A stretch of 41,242 nucleotides of DNA from Thermoanaerobacteraceae bacterium (GTDB lineage: Bacteria; Bacillota; JADQBR01). Below the pieces are notes generated by a model. It made no database searches. It was not told the origin of the DNA and saw only the letters and a program-made list of their open reading frames with translations. The position numbers were made by a program, and so were the translations under genes. The stretch spans positions 1-41,242 of the forward strand of contig JACDOG010000017.1 of the NCBI GenBank assembly GCA_017656305.1, written 5' to 3'. Numbering within the stretch: the stretch's first letter is position 1; each line of letters starts with the position of its first letter. Positions 26,878 to 33,712 of the stretch are shown piece after piece.

Positions 26878-27948
26878 TTATTCTGCTACAGGTCTGAAGG
26901 TATGCGTAGTGATGTCGCCGGGGGTTGCGCTCTTAGCGCGTTTCGGCATGTACTTACGCAGGTCAAACGGCTTGCCCAAGTCTTCCTCGCTGTGGCAGCT
27001 GAAGCAGAGATTTTCCGGAGTGTCCTTCAGCTGGCCCGGGTATACGCCCTTGTTGTGAGGATCGTGGCAGGTTGTACAGGTCAGGCCTGCCTCATAGTGT
27101 TTGCTTTGCACGAAGTCATTGTACTGCTGGTGGTGAGACTTGGAGTCGCCATTTGCGTAGAAGCGCTTTTCATCTTTGCCGGATGGTACCAGCGGCTCAT
27201 AGTAATCTGTCAGCTTGTCGCCTGGCTTGAAGCCTAACGCATCCTCGCGTTTGCCGTCCTTGTTCTTACCACGGACGTGGCAGGAACCGCAGATGTCAAT
27301 TTGTCTCTCGGGTGACAGTTCGCTAATTTTAACAGGCTTAACCTTAGTTGGGTTTTCCACGTGTAGGCTTCCCGGACCGTGGCATGCCTCACAGGTTACG
27401 CCGGGGTCTGCAAATGTTTCTGTTTCCGGATTGTATCCCGTAGTGTGGCAGCCGATACAAAGGTCTTCGTAAGCTCTTTCCTGCCAATCATTTGCGTGGT
27501 AGTCTGTCCATTCCTGCGTTTTTTCAATCCACTGCTTGGGCAGTATTCTCAAGCTACCATCCTGCTCAACAACATAACGCTGCTTCCACTTGCTCCCGAT
27601 GGTATACTTGATGTCCTCCTTGGACAGCCCAGTAATGTCCAGCGGATTGCCTTCCTTTGTGAAGTCTGCAGTGAAGGTTTCTTCACTGGCTTCCTGAAGC
27701 ATTTTCACGTGAATAGTCTGGGCCAGCCCCTCGGCTTTGTCAGCGTGGCAACCGGCGCAGGTCTCCAAGCCAACATATTCTGCTACTTTAGCTTCCGCCG
27801 GCTCTTGGCTATCCGTATTTTCTGTTTGCTCTGCCTGCTCGGCGGGCTGCTTGTCAGAACCTGTCGGCTCTTCCGCTGGTTGGCCACAGCCTGCTACCAA
27901 TGCTAGTACCAGCAGCAGTAACAGACCCAAAAACAACCCCTTTTTCAT
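26878..27948 (-). CDS. Hexaheme c-type cytochrome lipoprotein (cytochrome c554-like)
   Basis: Protein of 356 residues with a lipoprotein signal (LLLLVLALVAGC, lipobox cysteine near residue 22), a low-complexity linker rich in E, Q, A and P, and six CxxCH heme-binding motifs: CAGCH, CIGCH, CEACH, CGSCH, CTTCH and CFSCH. The arrangement and the CxxCHGPG-type segment after the third heme resemble cytochrome c554/c-family multiheme proteins that pass electrons to extracellular acceptors or reduce nitrogen oxides. It should sit on the outer face of the cell membrane. Start ATG 27948 follows GGAGGTGC; an upstream ATG at 28017 lacks a site and would bury the signal peptide. It is a single-gene transcript. 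Confidence 0.9.
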   Translation of the reverse strand: MKKGLFLGLLLLLVLALVAGCGQPAEEPTGSDKQPAEQAEQTENTDSQEPAEAKVAEYVGLETCAGCHADKAEGLAQTIHVKMLQEASEETFTADFTKEGNPLDITGLSKEDIKYTIGSKWKQRYVVEQDGSLRILPKQWIEKTQEWTDYHANDWQERAYEDLCIGCHTTGYNPETETFADPGVTCEACHGPGSLHVENPTKVKPVKISELSPERQIDICGSCHVRGKNKDGKREDALGFKPGDKLTDYYEPLVPSGKDEKRFYANGDSKSHHQQYNDFVQSKHYEAGLTCTTCHDPHNKGVYPGQLKDTPENLCFSCHSEEDLGKPFDLRKYMPKRAKSATPGDITTHTFRPVAE

Positions 27949-28017
27949 TGAAGCACCTCCTATGTTTTTTGTGAATTTTGTTACGAGAGACACTACATTA
28001 TTTCGACAAATTACCAT

Positions 28018-28270
28018 TTAATCCTAGGTCCCGACAGATTTTGAGCGTAAGAGCATGGACAAAGGTCCCGAAAAACGGATGACTAAAGACCCATAAAACC
28101 CCAGGAAATCCTGGGCGGATTGTGATAACCGGTGTTTTTTACTGTTTTGTACGGGATTAACAGGAAAAACTCAGGTAAACATAGAAAGTCTCTGTAAATA
28201 ATACCCGGCATAAGTATCGGGACTTTGCATATTTTGTTAGAGAACCGCGTGTTTGAGGAGGAAGCTCGAG
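28018..28270. other. Divergent intergenic region
   Basis: About 250 bp between the cytochrome gene and the iron-sulfur gene. It contains a 7-8 bp inverted repeat (CCCAGGA/TCCTGGG, about 28099-28115) without a T-run. I see no gene with a ribosome binding site and no confident promoter. Confidence 0.4.
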
Positions 28271-29044
28271 ATGGATAGACTGGTTGCAGGAATAAACAGG
28301 TTTGTGGAAAGTAGTGATAAGAACAGGCTGCCCGAGTTTGACGGAATCAATATTTATGATAGGCCGCTGGTGGCTGTAGCGGCAGCCGATGACCCCATGT
28401 TTAAAAAATTGCAGGAGCCGGAGGTAGTGGGCCCGGAACACCTGCTGCCGCAGGATTTCGTGCCCGGAGCGCAGTCAGTCATTTCCTACTTTTTACCGTT
28501 TAGTAAAGAAATTCGCGAGGCTAACCGGGTTGCCGGCCTGCCGGCGGAAGAATGGGTGTACGGGCGAATTGAAGGTGAACAGTTTAACGACGAGCTGCGG
28601 CGTTTTATTGTCACGCTGCTGGCCAGTGAGGGCGTCAGGGCTGTGGCGCCGCTGCTGGATGAAAAATTTAAGAAATTTGCAGTCAAGTCCAACTGGTCGG
28701 AAAGACATGTGGCCTTTATTGCCGGTTTGGGTACTTTTGGCCTGCACAAGTCCTTTATCACGGAAAAAGGATCGGCGGGCCGTTTTGGCAGCGTGGTAAC
28801 GGATATGCAGTTTCCTGTTACTGAACGCCGCTACCAGGATATTTATGCAAACTGCTCCTGGTTTCGAGACGGAAGCTGCGGGGCATGCATTTGGCGGTGT
28901 CCCTCCGGAGCCATATCTGAACAAGGCAAGGATAAGTATAAGTGCAGAAAATATATCCGGGAGGTAATTGAACCAAAGTTTGAGCCGCGATATGGCTGCG
29001 GCAAATGCCAGACCAATGTACCCTGTGAGTACCAAATACCCTAA
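28271..29044 (+). CDS. Epoxyqueuosine reductase-like iron-sulfur protein
   Basis: Soluble protein of 257 residues with a C-terminal double [4Fe-4S] binding region: CSWFRDGSCGACIWRCPSG (near 194-212), followed by KCRKYI and a last group CGKCQTNVPCEY. The N-terminal part, including GAQSVISYFLPF and the WSERHVAFIAGLGTFGLHKSFIT region, resembles the QueG-type family. The family fits a redox or reductive-dehalogenase-like role, but the full cobalamin-binding QueG architecture is too short here to claim queuosine synthesis. Start ATG 28271 lies nine nt behind GAGGAGG; a TTG at 28253 overlaps that site. Confidence 0.8.
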   Translation: MDRLVAGINRFVESSDKNRLPEFDGINIYDRPLVAVAAADDPMFKKLQEPEVVGPEHLLPQDFVPGAQSVISYFLPFSKEIREANRVAGLPAEEWVYGRIEGEQFNDELRRFIVTLLASEGVRAVAPLLDEKFKKFAVKSNWSERHVAFIAGLGTFGLHKSFITEKGSAGRFGSVVTDMQFPVTERRYQDIYANCSWFRDGSCGACIWRCPSGAISEQGKDKYKCRKYIREVIEPKFEPRYGCGKCQTNVPCEYQIP

Positions 29045-29092
29045 GCACGCGGTACAAGGGAGGGAATTACTATCCAACGGCTAAGAGAGCAT

Positions 29093-29953
29093 TTGTACTT
29101 ACTTACAGGTGAAAATTTCGGTAATTTTCCCTATGCCAATTCCCTGGTTATTGAAGGCAGCAAGCGGGCTGTTGTAGATGCCGGTGCAGGAGTAGGCAGG
29201 TTAAAACCGCTGGTTGAGCGAGGCATTGATGTTTTAATCTTTACCCATTTTCATCCCGACCACGGCCGGGAGGCTTACCTTTTCCAGGATGCCCAGTGGT
29301 GGGCCCACGAAGCCGATGCGCCTGCCATCAGCAATGTGGATGGGTATAAAAGGTTTCGCCATTACCACAAACCGGGAAAGGAATATTTATTACACCTGGA
29401 ACAGTCCAGGTTGGGAGTCTATCCCTACGGGCCGGTGGCTGTGCAGTTTCGCGACGGTGACTGGCTGGATTTCGGTAGCATCAGGCTGCAGGTAATACAT
29501 ACTCCCGGTCATACCCCGGGGCACTGCTGTCTCTACGAACCGGAAACGGAAATACTTTTTTCAGCAGATATTGATGCCAGTTCCTTTGGTCCCTGGTACG
29601 GTGACCCGGTTGGTGATATTGACGATTTCATCGCTTCCATTCAGCGGGTTATCGATTTAAATCCCAAAATGCTGGTGCCCAGTCACGGCCTTCCCATAAC
29701 CGAAGGAATCAGGCAGAAACTGGAAGATTACTGCAGCATCATTTTTCAACGGGAAGAAAAGATTCTGCAGTTTTTAAGAAAGAAGCCCGGTAGTTTGGAA
29801 ACCCTGGTCGGCTCAGGGCTAATATACAGGAAAATACCGGAGCCTGAAGACTTGTTCAGGCATTTTGAAGCAACTATCCTGGAAAAGCATTTGCGGCGCC
29901 TGCAGAGTCGGGGAAAGGTTACCGTTGCCAATGGAATATATGCAGCTTGTTAA
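29093..29953 (+). CDS. Metallo-beta-lactamase fold hydrolase
   Basis: Protein of at least 286 residues with the MBL motif THFHPDHGRE (HxHxDH) near residue 54, a downstream histidine in HTPGHTPGHCC, the metal-bridging aspartate in FSADIDA, and a final histidine in VPSHGLPI. The C-terminal helices resemble those of glyoxalase-II-type or beta-lactamase-associated winged-helix proteins. Start: TTG 29093 is the first conventional start codon but has no ribosome binding site. A strong AGGGAGGG site is seven nt before ATC 29072, and a start there would add the family's first beta strand (QRLREHLYLLTG). The gene follows the iron-sulfur gene by about 50 nt. Confidence 0.85.
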   Translation: MYLLTGENFGNFPYANSLVIEGSKRAVVDAGAGVGRLKPLVERGIDVLIFTHFHPDHGREAYLFQDAQWWAHEADAPAISNVDGYKRFRHYHKPGKEYLLHLEQSRLGVYPYGPVAVQFRDGDWLDFGSIRLQVIHTPGHTPGHCCLYEPETEILFSADIDASSFGPWYGDPVGDIDDFIASIQRVIDLNPKMLVPSHGLPITEGIRQKLEDYCSIIFQREEKILQFLRKKPGSLETLVGSGLIYRKIPEPEDLFRHFEATILEKHLRRLQSRGKVTVANGIYAAC

Positions 29954-29963
29954 TTTGTATGGT

Positions 29964-29997
29964 CAGCTTGGGTTTTCTGAAAAACTCAAGCTGTTTT
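29964..29997 (+). terminator. Intrinsic terminator after the MBL-fold gene
   Basis: CAGCTTGGGTTTT pairs with AAAACTCAAGCTG (13 bp, one G-T pair), followed by four T residues. It closes the iron-sulfur/MBL transcription unit. Confidence 0.85.
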
Positions 29998-29998
29998 A

Positions 29999-30181
29999 AT
30001 GCCTGTGAGTAAGGCGGGACGTTTTGGGGACAATAAAAAAGTAATATGGTTATTTTGGAGGAAGCCCCGAAAACTGGTACTGGCAGTGCCGGTGGCTACT
30101 GCGGAAACGGTGGCCTTGCTGGAACGCGAAGTTGACCGGGTTGTCTGCGAAGTCGTTTCCATTTTGGAGCAATTTGGATAA
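29999..30181 (+). pseudogene. Phosphoribosyltransferase C-terminal relic
   Basis: A 60-codon frame begins directly after a terminator, without a ribosome binding site. Its first 25 residues match nothing. The following part, KLVLAVPVATAETVALL then EREVDRVVC, corresponds to the conserved AVPVA-x-x-ET and VDxVVC segments of a phosphoribosyltransferase-domain protein (the family with KxILAVPVAP...). Both the pyrophosphate-loop half before it and the final part (EPFxAVGxWY) are missing. I interpret it as the leftover of a deleted gene. A short functional protein cannot be excluded. Confidence 0.6.
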
Positions 30182-30214
30182 TGAAACCGCACCTTATATT
30201 TCGCTTTTATTATT

Positions 30215-30254
30215 CTGGCTTCTGACTACTGACTCCTGACTTCTGTCTTCTGTT
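30215..30254. repeat. Short degenerate tandem repeat (CTGACT/CTTCTG units)
   Basis: The units TTCTGACTACTGACTCCTGA and CTTCTGTCTTCTG repeat with a period of about 7 bases. They form the 3' end of the small minus-strand gene (encoding KTEVRSQ) and the flanking gap. Such simple repeats recur in intergenic DNA of many Firmicutes and can mark slippage-prone sites. Confidence 0.6.
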
Positions 30255-30444
30255 TTAAGTCTTCAACCTGCTTTTTCAGGGTATCTCTTACTGTTACGGT
30301 AGGTGCCACTAGCGCCAGGTCCAGCGTATCCACCAGCAGGTCCATGGCATAACCGATATTCAACCCTATGATGCCGCCAAATGTAAGACCCATTTGGTGC
30401 ATTAACCTGGTTCCAATGCCGGGTTTAAAATCTTTGTTATTCAC
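30226..30444 (-). CDS. Small hypothetical protein
   Basis: Protein of 72 residues with a glycine-rich hydrophobic central part (MGLTFGGIIGLNIGYAMDLLVDTLDLALVAP) and a charged coiled C-terminus, so it may associate with the membrane. The start is GTG 30444, seven nt after AGAGGTGAT. The C-terminal end is made by the simple repeat and may have been extended by it. No family recognised. It is divergent from the selenoprotein candidate, with only 49 nt between the two start codons. Confidence 0.6.
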   Translation of the reverse strand: MNNKDFKPGIGTRLMHQMGLTFGGIIGLNIGYAMDLLVDTLDLALVAPTVTVRDTLKKQVEDLKQKTEVRSQ

Positions 30445-30493
30445 CCAAAATCACCTCTAAAACACGGTTTTTTTAAGAGAAAGGAGAAGCTGT

Positions 30494-30805
30494 ATGCCCA
30501 AGTTGGAAAATATCTTTGTCTACCCGCAGGCCAAGGTGCTCACTGACAAACAGGTAAGCGAAAACTCCCGGCAGATGGAAATTGAGGTTACCGGCTTAAT
30601 CTGCTATAGCTTGTGAGTAAACCGGGTAATAAAGGCTCTGGAAGGGCTGCCGGAAGTTACTAAAGTAACGTTTATAAAAGGTTCGAAAGACGTGTTTAAA
30701 GTGGATTACCGGGCTGATTACCCCAAAGGAGAGCGCTTTGTCAAAACTATTTTGGGTCAGGTGGTGGCTCCTCGACTGCGGCGTACTCTTGACCCGAATT
30801 ACTAG
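30494..30805 (+). CDS. Candidate selenoprotein with a heavy-metal-associated-like fold
   Basis: A 103-residue reading frame has an AAGGAG site eight nt before ATG 30494 and a single in-frame UGA at 30614-30616 (codon 41), ending at TAG 30803-30805. Both sides of the UGA fit one domain: strand (QMEIEVTGL), the motif ICYSL-UGA, helix (VNRVIKALEGLPEV), two strands (KVTFI; DVFKVDY) and a final helix (ERFVKTILGQVV). This is the beta-alpha-beta-beta-alpha-beta order of heavy-metal-associated (HMA) domains, with the UGA close to where their second metal-binding cysteine lies, giving a C-x3-U pair. A hairpin follows the UGA at SECIS distance. An alternative is a recently broken Cys-containing gene. 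The last 59 nt overlap the opposite gene at 30747. Confidence 0.6.
30617..30660 (+). promoter_or_regulatory. SECIS-like hairpin downstream of the in-frame UGA
   Basis: After the UGA, GTAA-CCGG (30617-30625) can pair with CCGG-TTAC (30650-30660). Inside that, GCTC (30635-30638) pairs with GGGC (30644-30647) around the loop TGGAA. The apical loop begins 22 nt after the UGA and has G as its second base, both within the usual limits for bacterial SECIS elements. The pairing was done by eye. Confidence 0.5.
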
Positions 30806-31079
30806 CGTCGCCTTGCACTGTGCCCATTAGCTGTGCGGCACTAAACAGCAGGCCCTGCAGTCCCAGAGCGGTAATCTCCGAGCCGGCACCGATAAAACGT
30901 CCGATGAGGGTGCCGGTTGACGAGCCCATTTCCTCCCACAGGTCGGTGAGATTATTCCGGCTACTGTGGTCCTTGATTTCAACATCTATTGTTCCCTGTT
31001 CAGGTAGCCGCGAGCAAAGCTGCTCTAAAGCTGCTTCAGCTTCCGATTTATTTGCATATATAATCTTGTGTCTTGTCAT
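30747..31079 (-). CDS. Hypothetical protein with glycine-rich amphipathic segment
   Basis: Protein of 110 residues. The N-terminal half is soluble (TRHKIIYANKSEAEAALEQL, then IDVEIKDHSS), the middle is glycine-rich and hydrophobic (GTLIGRFIGAGSEITALGLQ then GLLFSAAQLMG), and the tail is low-complexity, ending in PPPDPK. The start is ATG 31079, seven nt after GGGAGG. No family recognised. It converges with the selenoprotein candidate and overlaps its 3' end by 59 nt. Confidence 0.6.
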   Translation of the reverse strand: MTRHKIIYANKSEAEAALEQLCSRLPEQGTIDVEIKDHSSRNNLTDLWEEMGSSTGTLIGRFIGAGSEITALGLQGLLFSAAQLMGTVQGDASNSGQEYAAVEEPPPDPK

Positions 31080-31221
31080 TGGCAAACCTCCCTTTCGTTT
31101 AGTCTTTTGATTTTCCCAGTTAATTATGCTTTTAGCGGCATAGTTTGTTTTTTCCAGGGAATACTTTTATTAGGATAGAAACTATGGCATTCCAAGTTAA
31201 ATCAACATTGGGAGGGAAATA

Positions 31222-31893
31222 ATGGGCAGCAGAAAATTTAGCAGGATTCCCAGGCATATTGGGGTGATTCCAGACGGCAACAGGCGCTGGGCTCAGGCCA
31301 GGGGTTTCAGCAAAGAAGATGGTTATGAAAATGGAATAGAACCGGGGATACGGTTGTACAAGGCCGCCCTGGAACTGGGCGTGGAGGAAATGTCTTTTTA
31401 CGGCTTTACGCAGGATAACACCAAAAGGCCGCCCGAACAGACCAGGGCTTTCCAAAAAGCCTGTGTGAAAGCGGTACAGGCGCTGACTGACCTGGATGCT
31501 TCAATCCTGGTAGTGGGTGACGTTACCTCACCGCTATTTCCCAGTGAGCTGGAGTACTACAGCCAGCGGCGGACTTTTGGTAAGGGTTTAATGAAAGTGA
31601 ATTTCCTGATTAATTACGGCTGGCAGTGGGACCTGCGCAGCATCGCCGGGTATAAAGATAAACGTCTGCCTTCCGGGAAAAAGATTACCAGCATTTTGGC
31701 TTCCCGGGACATTTCCCGTATCGATTTGATTATCCGCTGGGGTGGCCGGCGGAGATTGAGCGGCTTCCTGCCGGTACAGTCGGTGTATGCAGATTTCTAC
31801 ATTGTAGATGATTACTGGCCAGATTTCAAAGAGGAGCACTTTTATGATGCTCTGGAATGGTACCAGAATCAAGATATTACCCTTGGAGGTTAA
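31222..31893 (+). CDS. Undecaprenyl diphosphate synthase family protein (divergent)
   Basis: Cis-prenyltransferase-fold protein of 223 residues with the substrate aspartate motif HIGVIPDGNRRWAQ near residue 13 and the C-terminal region DLIIRWGGRRRLSGFLPVQ near residue 173, ending with YIVDDYWPDF. In ordinary UppS these read MDGNGRWA and R-T-G-G-E-x-R-x-S-N-F. Here the TGGE glutamate, which helps bind Mg and the isopentenyl substrate, is replaced (WGGR), and G of GNGR is R. It is therefore probably a paralogue with a different prenyl substrate or altered activity, not the housekeeping enzyme. GGGAGG precedes ATG 31222 and a strong terminator follows. Confidence 0.8.
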   Translation: MGSRKFSRIPRHIGVIPDGNRRWAQARGFSKEDGYENGIEPGIRLYKAALELGVEEMSFYGFTQDNTKRPPEQTRAFQKACVKAVQALTDLDASILVVGDVTSPLFPSELEYYSQRRTFGKGLMKVNFLINYGWQWDLRSIAGYKDKRLPSGKKITSILASRDISRIDLIIRWGGRRRLSGFLPVQSVYADFYIVDDYWPDFKEEHFYDALEWYQNQDITLGG

Positions 31894-31898
31894 ATGAC

Positions 31899-31923
31899 GA
31901 CACCCGTTTTGGGTGTCTTTTTG
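31899..31923 (+). terminator. Terminator after the UppS-like gene
   Basis: GACACCC pairs with GGGTGTC around GTTTT and is followed by TTTTT. It begins six nt after the stop codon. Confidence 0.92.
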
Positions 31924-32016
31924 TATAGACAAAAAAGTTTGGAGTGATGTAAAACAAGAAAATTAAAGACCTGGTTGGATAAAGAAGGTAATTTGCGACC
32001 TATTTCATAGTGGATT

Positions 32017-32032
32017 TGTGATTTTTATCACA
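32017..32032 (+). promoter_or_regulatory. CRP/FNR-family operator upstream of hcp
   Basis: TGTGA-TTTTTA-TCACA is a perfect 5-bp inverted repeat with a 6-bp spacer, the classic CRP/FNR-family half-site pattern. Its centre (32024.5) lies about 41 bp before a start site predicted from TAAGAT at 32054-32059, the position of class II activation. Hcp genes in many bacteria are activated by CRP/FNR-family regulators such as HcpR, so this site probably drives hcp under nitrosative stress. Confidence 0.65.
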
Positions 32033-32110
32033 GTTTTTAAGCCTTCCATTTACTAAGATGGATAGTGAAGACGGAAAACGTCAGAAACTTGTAAAAGGGA
32101 GGTTTTTTCG

Positions 32111-33418
32111 ATGGAAAAACAGCTTGACATGTTTTGTTACCAGTGTTCTCAGACTCCCAAGGGCGGATGTACCAAAGTTGGGGTCTGCGGCAAGAATCCT
32201 GACATAGCCAGCCTGCAGGATACCATTATCCTGGGAGTAAAAGGTGTATCGGCTTATGCATACCATGCCAGGGAACTGGGCTACACCGATGAAGAAGTAG
32301 ATGCAATCACCCATGAAGCAATGTTCAGCACGTTGACCAATACAAACTTTAACCTGAACGAAACTATAAACATGGCATTAAAGGTAGGTAAAGCAGCAGT
32401 CAAAGTAATGGACCTGCTGGATAAGGCACATACGGAAACACTTGGTGTTCCCGAACCGGTAACTGTTTCTCAAAATAAAGTTGAAGGCAAATGCATCCTG
32501 GTAACAGGTCACGACCTGTATGCCCTGAAGGAATTGTTGAAGCAGACGGAAGGTAAGGGTATCAACGTTTACACCCATTCAGAAATGCTGCCGGCCCACG
32601 GCTATCCCGAACTGAATAAATACAAGCATCTCAAAGGTAATTTCGGTGGTTCCTGGGTAGACCAGAGAAAAGTATTTGAGGAATTCCCGGGAGCAATTCT
32701 CGGTACCACCAACTGCGTGCTGCCTGTTCGTGACAACGCTTCCTACAAGGACCGGTTCTTCACCTACGGTATTGCCGGTTTGGAAGGCGTGCAGAAGATT
32801 GAAAACGATGACTTCACACCGCTGATTGAAAAGGCATTGTCCCTACCGGAAGCCAATGTTCAGTCAGATAAGACTCTGACCACCGGTTTCCACCACGAAA
32901 ACGTACTGCCGCTGGCAGATAAGATTGTGGAAGCGGTTAAGGCTGGAAAAATCAAACATTTCTTTGTCATTGCCGGCTGCGATACGCCGCTGAAAAAGCA
33001 CAGCTACTACAGAGAACTGGCACAGGCGGTACCCGAAGATTGCGTGATTCTCACCACTTCCTGCGGTAAATTTAGATTTAACGACATTGACTTTGGTGAT
33101 ATTGACGGCATTCCGCGCCTGATTGACCTGGGTCAGTGCAACAATTCCGGTTCTGCTGTGAAAATAGCCCTGGCCCTCGCAGAAGCATTTAACTGCGGCG
33201 TCAACGACCTGCCGTTGAGCATTGTACTGTCCTGGTTCGAGCAGAAGGCTGTAGCAATTCTTCTAGGTCTTTTCAGCCTGGGTGTGAAGAACATCTATGT
33301 CGGGCCGAGTGCACCTGAATTCTTTACTGATAATGTTGTAAAAGTACTGCAGGACAACTTTAACCTGCAGCTGATTAGCGGTAATGCCAAGGAAGATATT
33401 GCTAAAATGCTCGGTTAA
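32111..33418 (+). CDS. hcp: Hybrid cluster protein (hydroxylamine reductase), short form
   Basis: Protein of 435 residues with the N-terminal cluster cysteines (MFCYQCSQTPKGGC, then VGVCGKNP), the hybrid-cluster ligands in the C-terminal half (GCDTPLKKHSYY, TTSCGKFRF, LGQCNNSGSA) and the glutamate/histidine region around residues 180-280. It is about 110 residues shorter than E. coli Hcp (550), consistent with the class that lacks part of the first helical domain. Hcp reduces nitric oxide or hydroxylamine, protecting anaerobes. It has AAAGGGAGG before ATG 32111, a CRP/FNR-type site and its own terminator. Confidence 0.93.
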   Translation: MEKQLDMFCYQCSQTPKGGCTKVGVCGKNPDIASLQDTIILGVKGVSAYAYHARELGYTDEEVDAITHEAMFSTLTNTNFNLNETINMALKVGKAAVKVMDLLDKAHTETLGVPEPVTVSQNKVEGKCILVTGHDLYALKELLKQTEGKGINVYTHSEMLPAHGYPELNKYKHLKGNFGGSWVDQRKVFEEFPGAILGTTNCVLPVRDNASYKDRFFTYGIAGLEGVQKIENDDFTPLIEKALSLPEANVQSDKTLTTGFHHENVLPLADKIVEAVKAGKIKHFFVIAGCDTPLKKHSYYRELAQAVPEDCVILTTSCGKFRFNDIDFGDIDGIPRLIDLGQCNNSGSAVKIALALAEAFNCGVNDLPLSIVLSWFEQKAVAILLGLFSLGVKNIYVGPSAPEFFTDNVVKVLQDNFNLQLISGNAKEDIAKMLG

Positions 33419-33465
33419 GCTCTTGACAGGCATACTTCCATGATTTCCCCTGTCTCCATATATTG

Positions 33466-33500
33466 AAAAGGCTGTTGACCGTGAGGTCGGCAGCCTTTTT
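33466..33500 (+). terminator. Terminator of hcp
   Basis: AAAAGGCTGTTGACC pairs with GGTCGGCAGCCTTTTT around GTGA (15 bp with two G-T pairs), ending in T residues. It lies about 48 nt after the hcp stop and directly before the triheme remnant. Confidence 0.9.
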
Positions 33501-33502
33501 CC

Positions 33503-33670
33503 ATGTGCGTGCAGTGTCATGAGGAGATACGCGGCAGCGGCGGGCCGCACAACGAAAAACACTTCGAGAGGGAATTTGTCTGTGTCAAATGCCATGAAGG
33601 CATCGGTCATGACCCGGTGAAGAGCAAACAGCTGCCTTCCAGGGAAATCTGCTCCCAGTGTCACGGTTAA
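33503..33670 (+). pseudogene. Triheme cytochrome c remnant (NapC/NrfH-like tail)
   Basis: A 55-codon frame encodes three CxxCH motifs (CVQCH, CVKCH, CSQCH) with the spacing and the CHEGIGHDP segment seen at the end of NapC/NrfH-type or related multiheme cytochromes. The ATG lies 3 nt after the hcp terminator; no ribosome binding site, signal peptide or membrane anchor is present, and a stop occurs seven codons upstream in frame. Without a signal peptide it could not be exported for heme attachment. I therefore call it the 3' end of a deleted cytochrome gene. It stops before the terminator at 33673. Confidence 0.65.
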
Positions 33671-33672
33671 AT

Positions 33673-33712
33673 AAAAAATCCCCGGTTATAGACTACGTTA
33701 AGGGGATTTTTT
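33673..33712. terminator. Bidirectional terminator, end of the DtxR-family gene
   Basis: AAAAAATCCCC pairs with GGGGATTTTTT around an 18-base loop. The downstream arm includes the last codons of the minus-strand regulator gene. Confidence 0.85.

Noticed and set aside
28099-28115. A terminator in the divergent region before the iron-sulfur gene
   Set aside because: The hairpin lacks a T-run and no gene ends upstream of it on either strand.
30215-30254. A CRISPR-like array
   Set aside because: The period is only about 7 bases, with no spacers or palindromic repeats. It is a short degenerate simple repeat.
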